DNA from: Flectonema sp. DT1601
Taxonomy: Eukaryota > Euglenozoa > Diplonemea > Diplonemida > Diplonemidae
Length of the DNA stretch: 64,000 nucleotides
Assembly: GCA_964019425.1 (NCBI GenBank)
Contig: OZ025867.1
Span: 124,001-188,000 of the forward strand
Direction: 5' to 3'
The notes below the pieces were generated by a model. That model did not search any database. It was given only the letters and a program-made list of their open reading frames with translations, and was not told where the DNA came from. How positions within the stretch are numbered: the stretch's first letter is position 1; each line of letters begins with the position of its first letter. Below, piece by piece: positions 10,319 through 21,500 of the stretch. The translations under genes were made by a program, and so were the position numbers.

Positions 10319-10733
10319 CAAAAAAAAAAAAAAAAAAAAAAACCTTTTTAAATGCATCAGAATAAAGTAAACGTTTTTCAGCTGCACCTGAGAGAAAAAT
10401 TTCAGATCGTGCGCATGTCCTTTCTGGTTAGTTAGTTTTTTTTTTATAATATCATTTTTTTTCCAACCAGTCGTCAAAAGCAGTGAGGATTCTTCTTATC
10501 CGAAAAAAAAAAAAAAAAAAAAAAAAAATCATTTTATTGTAATCTATGCTTAGAGCGGGGTTCTGTAATTGATCTGCTTTTCACTGGTGTTGTTCTGTTT
10601 AGTCATCTTCACCTCAACTAACTCTTTTTTTTTTTTTTCTCTTGTTGTTGGAATTTTGCACCTTCCTTTTTATTCTTTTTGCTTATTATATTGCAGTAAG
10701 AATGCTTAGCAAGATGTTAAATTTTTTTTTTGG

Positions 10734-10766
<33 letters not shown>

Positions 10767-10845
10767 TTCGTGCATTGCCAGGTCTAAAATTATAAAATAA
10801 ACGAAACACTGCAGCTCGATGGGTCTTTCCTCACATGAAACAGAA

Positions 10846-11115
10846 ACCGCACTAATTTCCAAATCTGCAAAAAACTGCACTAATTTTTCCACGCAGTAAT
10901 ATTTCCACCGCACTAATATTTCTGCTCAGAAGTGATTTTTTTTCCAGCTGCATTTTTCTGCTGGTGCCTTACACAGCAAAAAAGCAACCAATTTTTTTTC
11001 TACCACCAAGTGGAAAAAACCGCACTAATTTTTCCGCGCAGTAATATTTCCAGTTGCAGTAATATTTCCCCGCAGTAATTATTCAGCGCAGTAATATTTC
11101 CAGTTGCAGTATTAC
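10846..11115. repeat. degenerate tandem repeat of about 16-18 bp (GCAGTAATATTTCC type)
   Basis: About ten imperfect units of the form CGCASTAATATTTCC occur, best seen at 10890-10915 and 11022-11115. The array lies upstream of the HPS1-like gene. The interval between 10319 and 10846 is otherwise A/T runs. Confidence 0.6.
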
Positions 11116-11383
11116 AACACATTTGTGTTATCTAAGTTATACTGAAAGATTAGAGACTCTGATTCTATTCTGGCTTCTCATTGAAAGAAAAAAAACAAAC
11201 AAAAAAGAGAGAATCCCTCAGACCGATGTCTCTTTTGTAGACATTAGTCTCTGCTAAATCTTTCATACAACTGGATTGGACTTGTTTGCTGGAAATAAAA
11301 GCTTGTTTTATTTTTTGTATCTATTTTGGTTTATTATTTTATTTTTAAAGGTCCTCCCCCCCTTCCCCTTCACCACCTCTACA

Positions 11384-14300
11384 ATGAGGGTAATCATGGT
11401 GGCTCATGAGTGTGGAGTCCCGCAATGGTATTGGGAAGCAGCATCTCCTACAGAAGCAAGACAGGAGCTGGAAGCATCACAGTTTGGTGTTTGTGAAAGT
11501 GCGAAAACTTCAAAAGCAAACACAATCAAACTGTTGGAGGATGGAATTGAAAATGAAAAAATCCAAACCGTCAGTGAGGCGATCATCAGAACTCACCGGG
11601 CAGTTGATTTACAAACACAAGTTGAAAATATGGCTCACGAAATTCAACCAGAAGATCTACCAAAGGCAGAGGATGCAGTATCTGAATTAACAAACAGACT
11701 CAAAGAAGAGAATTTCCTAACAAACTTATCACAAAGATGTGCATGTGATGCCCTGGCTCTCGAATTAGAAGACCCTTCTGATTTTATTACTTCGTTGGAA
11801 CCTTATGTTGAGTCGGACGATTTTCAAAATCCACCGAAACTATTTGATAACACGCTGACCGCATTAGTTCGATTGATATGCGCTGCACACGTTATGACTA
11901 AAATAACGGTTAGACAGAACCAAGTAAGAAGTTGCCTTCCAAGATTAGCGTCAACCGAATCGTATTTAAGTAGATCTGGTGAACTCCCTCACGCAAATAT
12001 CGTATCATTCGGAAAACTGATATGCGCTGTCGACAGAGTACATTGGAAGACTTCAGTCCGTACGAGAGACGGTGTTATAATGGATGATAATAACGTGTTT
12101 TTCGCTGTTGCATCTGACGAAGGAGAATCCCCTGCTGTACTTCGACTTCTTTCAGGTGTTGTAAGAGAAGCAACAGCGATGGTGACTGGAAATGTTTACA
12201 GAGTCGGTACTACTAATTATGAACCGTTTTCACCACCTCAACCTGCTCTCGGATGTATTATAAGGTCAATTCTTAAGAGTCAAGATGACATAGATTCCCC
12301 TGCGATGGCTACTCAAGGAGTTCAATGTGTTCATGAATTCATGCCTTACATATCATCTGATAGAGCGAATAGTCAAATGGGTGGTTTCGAATGCTCAGCA
12401 GTTCAATCAACATTTCTTGATAAGCTCTCTTCAGCCTTGGGTGAGGATAATGCTGAACCTGTATTTTCATTTTCGGCAGCGACATCGAACCGTCCTGATC
12501 GTGATTTGGTTCATTGCCTTGTGTTTGTTAATGGGAAATTAGCTTGTTGTCACACGAAGAAAGGTATTTTTTTTTTTTTTTTTTTTTTTTTCTTTTTTTT
12601 TTTTGCATTTGTAAGCACAGTATATAAGTCACAAAACAAACCATCAACGAGTGTTATATTACAAAACCAAAACAAACCAAAAACAACAAACAACAGGTAA
12701 CGCCCAACTCAGTTCAACAGATGTGTATCTGTTGGCTGCCTATGTCGAGGGACTGTTTGTTCTTCAGGATGGTAAGTCATACGATCCAGGTCAAGGTGCT
12801 GCATGGGATCCTCTAGCACCTGAAAACCTCACAAGTAAGGGAAATACTCGACCCAAATTAGAGCAAGTCATAGAAGCAGAGAGAATCCTTGCAAAGTACG
12901 ATACCTATGAACGTATCACCAGAACTAATTACGGTTACAAGGAAGGTATCATAAAGGCTAGACTTGAAACATTACAAAGACAACACGCATTTGAAGAAGG
13001 AAGGAGACTACGTGAAGCGTACAAGGTTTTAGTTTCCTACGGGAGGTACACATCTCAGGAAAATGTTAATAATGATTCTGAGATTGACAGAACAGAAGAA
13101 AAGAACGCGAATGACGATGATGACGAAGAGGTACCAGATAGAGAATTTGCACCTCACCAACAAAGGTCTCGTGTGACTACGAACTTAGCATCTTCTCTAG
13201 TCAGACCCCTCTCTCCTTCAGTTGCTCTTTCTGGTCCTGTCCGCGCTGCTTATGATGAGTTTCGTAATCATCAATCAGGTCATCGAACTGCTTCTCCTCC
13301 GGACTCTGTCGATTCTGAACCAGCAGCTCATGCTCCAGGTTTGTGTTTCTTTTGGATCCCTTTCTTATGTTTGAGACTGGCGGAGTTATTGTTATTATAG
13401 TGATGAAAGTATAAGTTTTGTTATTATGTTTGACTCCTAATAAAACACAACAGGTACTCGATCAACACTACCTGCGAATACGAAACCGTTGAGTAGTCTT
13501 CCGGGAACTCCTGTCACGCAGACATCGAATGCTAGTTTTGCTGGACAGCAGAGTGAGTTTGGAAAACACCAACAAGCAGTGCAGCAACCACAACAGCAGC
13601 AGCCGAGACTTCCGTGTTTGCGGACTTTGTGGTTGCATAATGGTCCAGGAAGTGATCGAAAACCATATTCTGTATATTGTGACTCTCTGGGTAACACATA
13701 CCAAGATGATCCCAACGACGAATCGGAGAATGCTACCGACCCCAACAAACAGGCGGAACTAAAGTTTTCATCCATACGAATTTGCCTCGTTGAAGACATC
13801 CCAAAGATAGGTAAAGATCAGTATAGTCTGGGTCCTGTAGATGAGACCAAGTCTAGAATGCTTCTCATTCGCGAGGAACTCCGACGAAAACTAAGTCCTC
13901 TGGTTGACTTCTTAACGACTATTGAAAAAACTCATTTTAACTTAGTTGGAGGACCTTACATGGATAGGTGTCCTGGATTGATGCATTTTATTTTTATAGA
14001 TAGAACGAATCACAACAGGATAACAAATCCTAGAATACTACCAATGAGACCGTTAGAAGGTGTTGAGTGTAAGAAAGGATTTATGCAGTTTACGGCTGCT
14101 CAACAAAGAGCTACCGAGATGGGATTATTTCCAAAGGTTTGCATCTTAATAAACAGTGCACAGCAATTAGTTGCGAAAGGTTATACGGAATCTCTTTGGG
14201 GAGGGTCAGCTACACAATATTATCATAGAATATGGGTTGAGGCTGATGATGAAGAAATACCTATTGACCCACCCCTCCTACACGTAATTCAAACCCGACC

Positions 14301-14475
14301 TTGGGCGATAAGAGATCATCTTGAAGCGATAAACTCACGTGACGTGTCGAGGAGAAATATTCAATGCTTCGAGTTATACGTGATGTATATTGGATTGTTA
14401 TCTCCTGAGGCCATTCAAAAAAATAATCGGCAGCTTCTCTCGCTGATATTGCCGTCACACAATAGGTCGGATTGA
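11384..14475 (+). CDS. HPS1: HPS1-like protein, BLOC-3 subunit (3 exons)
   Basis: join(11384..12563, 12697..13338, 13454..14475), 947 aa; both introns are GT-AG and join G|GT codons in phase. In animals HPS1 with HPS4 forms BLOC-3, a guanine-nucleotide exchange factor for Rab32/38 on lysosome-related organelles. Homology is clearest in the C-terminal third: CPGLMHFIFIDRT (human FPGLVHFIYVDRT), the VAKGYTESLWGG...YYHRIWVE block (human LQKGYTTLLFQ...YFLWFE), and NIQCFELYVMYIGLLSPEAI (human VRCYELLALHLSVIPTDLL). DRDLVHCLVFVNGKLACCH followed by a STDVYLLAAYVEGLFVLQDG segment across the first junction looks like a longin strand-helix unit. The N-terminal ~390 residues are long and unlike animals, and exon 2 ends in an acidic, Ser/Pro-rich linker. 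HPS1 identity is inferred from remembered family sequence, not from a search. Confidence 0.75.
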
Positions 14476-14887
14476 TCTGTTTTTTTTTTTTTTTTTTTTT
14501 TTTTTTGTGTGAGAGAAAAAAAAAAAAAAAAAACTGCTGCTGCTTCTCTTCATCTACAGAACTGGTATTATTAGTGAATATAACGACAAATGTTTGTATC
14601 GTTTTTTTTCATGTGTTCCCCGTGTGTGACCAAAAATTTGATTTTTTTTTTTTTTTTTTTCGCGACCACGTTTTTACGTTTGGGATTAGTTTACTGTGTA
14701 TTCAAAGTACTTCCAAAACACTTTCTTCATCTCCCTTTCAGGAATATGGAATACTCAGTTAAGCATCACACCTAGTCACTGTATCTAAAAACTAATGTTA
14801 AATTATCGTTCTGTTGTTTTCGTACAGTCCTTAACGATACAATACATAGTTTCACTCTTTATCATTTTTAGGTAGATAGACACAACG
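14476..14887. other. intergenic with a fragment of the 260-bp repeat family
   Basis: T and A runs, then at about 14763-14830 a diverged piece of the dispersed repeat (GTCACTGTATCTAAAAACTA, AATGTTAAATTATCGTT). A TTTTTAG acceptor-like site at 14866-14871 lies 16 nt before the F-box ATG. Confidence 0.5.
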
Positions 14888-15950
14888 ATGGAGATACTCA
14901 CGTGTGATATCGTCGGAGATGTGTTAGGTTGGTTAGACAGGTCTGATTTACTTAAATGCAATTTAATTTCCAAACGAGTTTTTAATTTGATAATTGAAAG
15001 GGGACTGTGGAAGAATATATTTAAACAATGGTGTGAAAAAGATAACAATTGGGTAATGCCACCCGACGGTACAGTCGAACCGAGTGATTGGATGAAATAT
15101 CATTCTCAATATTCCAGAGAGCTTGCGAATCCTGTTTGTATCAGAAAACGATCAATCATATCTCGAAAATACCGATGGAGAATAGGATCGTTAAATACTA
15201 AGTTGGAAGGCCATAAGTCAAAAATAAAATCTGAAAACATTCTATTCAGCTATTCAGAAATGATTAACAACACTATCGTACATCGTACTTTAAATTGGGA
15301 AATTTTTATTCAAAAATTACCAAAAGAAAACCATCGTCAATTCGGGATATTTATATCTCAACAGGGACAGGTGAGATGCTATTTTTCATTAGCGACTCTA
15401 AGTCATGATTACTCACCAAAACATCGTTTTGATGCTGAAAAGACTTTTCATGGTGATAATCCTCAACACACTGCATGTGGTTGGATCTTTCCTATTGAGT
15501 CATTAACCACCCCCGACATGACAATAATCGAATTCGATGTAACAATATTCCCGACGGAGCTCAATTGTGTTAATCTGTTTTATGATTTAATTGCATCTGA
15601 AACAACTGAAGATAGATTAAAAAGATTTTTAGTATCAGCATTGGGTGAATTCGCAACCCACCACGCATCAAATAACAACAATGCAAAGAAATATATTCAA
15701 GTCAACAATGGTGGACCACTCCCTCTTGTTAGAGTCTTTGAAGATCCTGCCACCAGTCAGGAACTTAAAACAGCAGTTGCTGGTTGTTTATGGAATATCC
15801 TTGATACGTCAACGATGTACATGGAATGGTGTGTGTTGGAAAGAATTATCTATTCAGCTTGTAGATCTTTGATTGATGTATTGTTTGATCAAGATGAAGT
15901 AATTGAAGCTAAAGAATCAACAGCAAACTGCACTGATGAGGTGTGTACTG

Positions 15951-15989
<39 letters not shown>

Positions 15990-16804
15990 TTGTTGTTGTT
16001 ATTTTAAAAAGAATGCTAGTGACGTGGGTGGAGTAGAGTCTTGTTTTATTTTGGAGCGCAACATTTTCGGGCTGCCCACAGAACACCCGTCAGGAGGCAA
16101 CTTGAACTCGGCTTACAATTTTAAAGACTACCGGTCTTCTCAGATAGAATTCCAGCAGACAAAGAAAAGTAAAAGAACTGTACTAGCATGTTGGTTTCTT
16201 CCCGGCATTTAAAAAAAAAAAAACGCAAACAGGATCTTTCTGATATCAATTTCTGTCATCCAGATGATCAACCCTCATTATCACACGATTCATCAAAGAC
16301 TTCACTTGTGAATTCTCTGTGTGGATTGATGTGGAATGTCCCTACTACTCCAGAGAACAGGTTTGTTTTAATATTTATTTTTGTTTTTTTTTTAAAAAAA
16401 AAACACATCATTCAACTCATATCACCAAATAATTATAATCACAAAACAGGAGCCTACTTACTCGAAACAAGAGTTTCTTTGTAGCGCTTGCTGGAGTACT
16501 TTCCAATAAAAAATATCAGAGGTCACACATTTGTTGTCTTCACATACTAACGACCCTAAAAGTTCACGGAAGTCTACCGCAATCTTATAACGATAGGTTC
16601 TCTGCATACTTACGTGCGTATCTCGAGAAGAATGAAAGCCGTCGTGAAGTTCCCCACAGTGAAGTTGGAGTCGCTCTCAGTTTACGTGATGTCGCAGAGT
16701 TCTTTCTTCCGTTGGTTTTGTCAGATAATTTGGATTGTATTTCTTTTGGTAAATGGGCAGTCTCTGTGTTCTACTTTAAAAGTGTAGATATTTATAATTC
16801 TTAA
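14888..16804 (+). CDS. F-box protein with helical repeat-like C-terminus (3 exons)
   Basis: join(14888..15940, 16233..16360, 16450..16804), 511 aa, phases 0 and 2 respected, stop TAA. Residues 1-45 (EILTCDIVGDVLGWLDRSDL, LKCNLISKRVFNLIIERGLW) match the F-box pattern, so it probably acts as substrate adaptor of an SCF ubiquitin ligase through SKP1 (family knowledge). Residues ~120-240 are a beta-rich region with no family recognised. The segment from ~250 on (VSALGEFATHH, ELKTAVAGCLWNILDTSTMY, VNSLCGLMWNVPTTPENRSL, LTRNKSFFVALAGVLSN) looks like armadillo/HEAT-type helices. Intron 1 contains a T28 run and a copy of a dispersed repeat. The final 20 residues could end differently if GTAAAT at 16751 is a donor. 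Confidence 0.75.
16112..16210 (+). repeat. dispersed repeat inside F-box intron 1
   Basis: This copy (AGACTACCGGTCTTCTCAGA, ATTCCAGCAGACAAAGAAAAG, ending TTCTTCCCGGCATTT) is clearly related to 16990-17095. A shorter tail (AGCATGTG..TTCTTCCCGGGATT) lies at about 40195-40219. It is non-coding. Confidence 0.6.
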
Positions 16805-18009
16805 AGGTGTTTGGCTGATTTAGTCTCCCCCAAAAAAAATGTTATTGGGTTTTTTTTTTTCTTCAAATATTACAAAATTAATAAATAAATAACCGGCCCT
16901 CACACACAGAAGAGTGGGTGTGACAATGTGAATGCTGAAGAAATGTCTGTCGCGTTGTTAAGGTGTACCGTAGTAAGGAATTGTATTCAGTTTACACTTT
17001 TGAAGACTGCCGATATTCTCATCTGGAATTCCGGCAGACAAAGAAAAGCAAGGAAACTGCCGGAATGTGTTTTTCTTCCCCGGAGAACAGTTTCCTCTGA
17101 GATTGCTAAAGGAAGGGGAAAAAAAAAAAAAAAAAAAAAAATCTGAAAGGAGTTCGTTTGTCTTGATTACTACTGTAATTATGTACGTTAATTGTTTGAA
17201 GGTTTCCTAATTATTTTTTTTAAAAAAAAAGAAAAAAAAAAAAAAAAAAAAAAAAAAATACTAACCCTCACTTTGGTAATTTAATATCCTACCCACTTAA
17301 TTTTCGTTTCGGACCCTTAAATAACTTAATAAAAATAAAATAAAATAAAGAAAACTTTTAATCTGTTTGTGCGAACAAAAAGAAAGATAACAAAAAGGTA
17401 GAAAGAATGAAACATTACCTATGATCTATGTGGGCAATGTGGGCAATATGTGTACAAACGATTTTTTTTTCCCCCTCTTTTTCAGTTTTGTTTTGGATTT
17501 GACGATTGTTTTACTTGGAGGGGGGGAAAAAAAAAAAAAAAAAAAAAGGAAAACTGCTGGTGAAAGTTTCCCGAAGAAGAAGGATTCCCGCGGTTGTGCG
17601 TTACCTTAATTCCCACCTGTTTTTTTTTTTTTCCTTCTTTTTTTCTTTTTTTTTTGACACGGCCCCGTTAAAGTATACCAAATGTGTGTCTTCTTTCAGG
17701 ATCGTGTTTTATGTGTTGCCTACTTTGCAACTCCATTCCCTTTTTCTCGGAAATTGGTTGCTTTCAGTTTTGACCATTATTTCGTTTGTGTAATTATTTT
17801 AAGAATGTTTTTTTTTAAAATTTTTTTTTTTTATAAAACTTTATTTATTTTTCCAACAGACAGCAAAAAAAGGTAGTTTAAAATAAATCAATTGATTAAA
17901 GGGTTCCCCCTGAGAGACAAGACAACCGCCACACTTTTCTACATTCATTATGGAAAAATGCTTTAGTGGGTAGTGCGCTACGCATCAAACACGATTATAA
18001 AAGTACTTA
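16805..18009. other. intergenic, second copy of the CCGGCAGACAAAG repeat
   Basis: Contains the repeat copy at 16990-17095 (AGACTGCCGATATTCTCATC, ATTCCGGCAGACAAAGAAAAG) and many A/T runs. No gene is supported. Confidence 0.5.
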
Positions 18010-18385
18010 AATGAAGTCCCCAAAACTTATTGACGCTGAGCTAAGATTAAGATTAAGATTCCACTAGCACTCATAATATACAGCACATTCCCTTTGCTGA
18101 GGAGGGCAAACGCAATGAGTAGGACAGGCCTGACACCGCAGTGTCCCCCTTACTTTCTTCTCTGAAGAAGGCTGGGTAAGGGGAATGGTCCGAGGAAGGA
18201 TCTTTTAATTTCAGCCCGAAACCATCCATTATTTGTTTATTGTCCTACAAATTTTTGCGTTTGCGTTTGCGTTTGCGATTGATTTTTTTTTTTTTTTTTT
18301 TTTTGATTGACTGATAATTATTAAAACTAACTATTCCGTTTGTGTTAAATGGAACAGCAGAACACAACGTGTGTTTTTTTTTCTC
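18010..18385 (+). repeat. dispersed repeat family C, copy 1
   Basis: Ordered blocks: AATGAAGTCCCCAAAACTTA; ACTAGCACTCATAATATACAG; GAGGGCAAACGCAATGAGTA-GGACAGGCCTGACAC; CCCGAAACCATCCATTATTT; and GACTGATAATTATTAAAACTA. The same order recurs at 38977-39600, where about 270 bp is inserted between the second and third blocks. Parts occur at about 40008-40100 and 26300-26410. A TTTGCG hexamer microsatellite sits at 18253-18280. No coding capacity. Confidence 0.6.
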
Positions 18386-18590
18386 GTTTTTTAAAAATAC
18401 TTATTTTTTTTAATAAAAAAAAAAACACTTACTTTTTTTTTTTTTTTTTTTTTTTATTACCCCCATTCTTTTTTTTTTAATGGGAAAATGGGATTATTCT
18501 CGGCTCAAACCTAATAAAAAAAAAAAAAAAATAACTATTTTCTTATATCAGTTCACCAACAAAAAAAAAAAAAAAAAAAAATTGAATAAA

Positions 18591-21500
18591 ATGAAAGGGA
18601 GTAATCGAACGGAGGGAAACACACCTCCAGAAACCCCAAAGACGCCTCCAGGCAGACACAGATCCATAAAAACGGGAATGACTGACGAGCAGATTGTTGA
18701 TAAAGAACTTCGACTTGTTAATTGGATTGTTGATTACCCAAAAGTTTGGATAGGAAGCTGTTTTATTATGTTCTTGATCTTAACAATTATTGGTTTTGTT
18801 GTTGTTGGATTTAAGATTTCAGATCAAGAAATGGCTGCTCGTTATGACTGGAGGACAGAACGACGTGATGCCGTTCACAGAATGAGAGAAGCCATCGAAG
18901 AACAACCCAACGGTATAAATAAACCTAACACTCCAAGGGAGCTTATCAGAACTGAACAGATATCTTCTTTTCATTTTATTTATAACAATGACGATGACCA
19001 CGTCTTTACTGTTGCGATTGCTCAGTTTATGAAACAAACTGAAGATAGACTTCTAGCAGACCCTGAATACAGCAATCACTGCATGATTCAGTGGCTACCT
19101 GGAACAGCGAAGTGTCCCGGAATGGACTGTCCATGGTACCGCACCAACTGGGACTACACAAGAGGAGCTCCTATGGTAGATGGCTCGCAAATGATTTGTT
19201 CTCCACCCACATCACTTGCGTATTATTTTTACAACACGAGACTGGCGATAAATATGCCGATTTTACAAAATGGAGAAGAATTCTACACGGAATGTAATCT
19301 ATCAACTAACTACACGTGGTGTGTTAATAACGCTGTACCTGTCTACTTGACTCAACTAGCCAATGGCAGGACTTATACTGAAAACGCAGCAGACATTGAA
19401 AACGGAGGAATTGAACCAACTCAACTACAGATCGATGCGTACATTGGCTATGCAGCTCTTGCGAGATCAGAGATGGTGTGGTTAAATATCTTCTTTGATA
19501 AGACATATGGTAATCCACCAAAACCAAACACATGTACATCAACAAGAAGTAAAATAGATTTTGGAGGACCACGTGAATTAGTGAACCCGACAAGATATGC
19601 ATCAACAAGATGTCAGTTACAAACTACTATCGCGACGTGTGAACAAGTTGTTGGATGTTCTTGGACGGAGTACGCAGGAATTCGAATGAACAGAACTGCT
19701 TGTCAGCCAAGTCAATACAACTATGTGAGTGCACTCCAAGAAGGTGATATCAACGAGGATCAAGTCGATGACTTCGGTAAGTGGGCGAAAGACTTCACAT
19801 CATTCTTTGAAGATAGCAGTGGTCCTGACACAGATTTATACTTCTTCGCCAACGGAGTTCTCTTTGACAGATTTCTTGAAATTGTTGCGAGAGATTCCTT
19901 ACTGGCAATTCTTTCATTCTTGTTTGTTTATTTATACCTTCAGATTCACACTGGTTCATTCTTCTTAGCGACTCTTGGTATGATTCAAGTAATTATGCCA
20001 TTCTCAATGGGTTACTTTGTGTACAGAGTTGTGTTTCAAATTAAAGCCTTTTACGGATTGTCGTCATTGGCGTTGTACATCGTACTCGCCATTGGTGCTG
20101 ATGATATCTTCGTCTTCATGGACAATTGGGTTCAGGCTGGAATTCGACCAAGAGCTGATAACTGTACTTATATCAAAGGAAGAATGGCTCATGCTTGGAA
20201 GATTGCTGGTACTGCGATGGGAATCACTTCTATGACAACAATGGCTGCTTTCATCGCGACAATGACGTCTCCGTTGTTAGAAATCGGATTGTTTGGGTTG
20301 TTCGCTGCTATTTTAGTATTCTTCGATTACTTGTTGGTTATGACGTTCTTTGCTGCTGCTGTTGTTATTCATCACCGTAACTATGAACATACAATTGGGT
20401 GTTGTTGTTGTGGAAATACTCTTGCTGGAGCATGGTGTAACTGCTGCACATGTTTCTCAACTGTATTAAATGAAGGCAATGAGAACGCTGTAGTAATCGC
20501 TCCTGATGTTGATGATAAGTGTAGCAGCAGTAGTTCCAGCAACGGAGTTTTTACTGTTCCTCCAAGACCTAAGATCGAATGCATGCAAACAATGCTTGTA
20601 GAACCTCGCAGTTGTGAAACTCTCGAGGATGCTCGTCAGAAATTAGGAACCTCACTTGATATTGGTACAGGTGGTCCTACTACTACAGCCATCCCTTCAC
20701 CAGATCATAAGGAACAGTTGCATAACGCAGTTGCACAGGATCCGACTTTCAAGTATTCTCGTATTGTTGGTATTGTTCTTCTCGTGATTGCTATTATTCT
20801 TTATGTATCTGGATTCGCAAGTTTACAAAGTGATCACAGTACTGGTTATGATAAAGTACTCACTTACAGCGCTGTGATTATCTTCGGGCTAATTACATTC
20901 AATGCTGCAATGAATGCGTTTAAAACTGCTCGTGATAGACGTGTTGAAATTGAAGGGAATTCACCAACAGCTTCAAACTTTATGGTGACTCACATGGCAC
21001 CGTTTTTATCTGGAACGAGTGGGATTGGATCTCGTTGGTTTATCAGAATTATACCTGGAACAATATTACTAGGTGTGTGGGTAGTGTTGGTTATCCACGC
21101 ATTCAAGCTTGACTACACCAGTAAGAATGAACAGTGGCTTCCTGATTGGCATCCATTACAAAGGTTTATGGATTCTTCAAAAGATGACTTTGTTGCGACT
21201 GATACCGAAAAGGTTCAGAGTGTTCAGATTGTGTTTGGTATGAATGTTCATGAGCCAATTGATAGGTCAGGAACAGATAAATACGACACTGCTGATAAAG
21301 GAAAACCTGTGTTCTCAGAATGGTCAACAAAACAATCGGATTTATCATCTGAACAGTTTCAACAGTTTTTACTCGGATTTTGTGATCACATTCTCGAGAC
21401 AACCTCCGCAGGTATGCCACTTCAGAGAACGATGATCAACGCACGTTCCGACCCTAGACAAGGACTTGGTGATCAAAATTGCTTTATAAGGGGACTGAAA

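Noticed and set aside
16928-17146. 72-codon ORF after the F-box gene
   Set aside because: It lies in a dispersed repeat (shared with 16112-16210) and ends in an A run.
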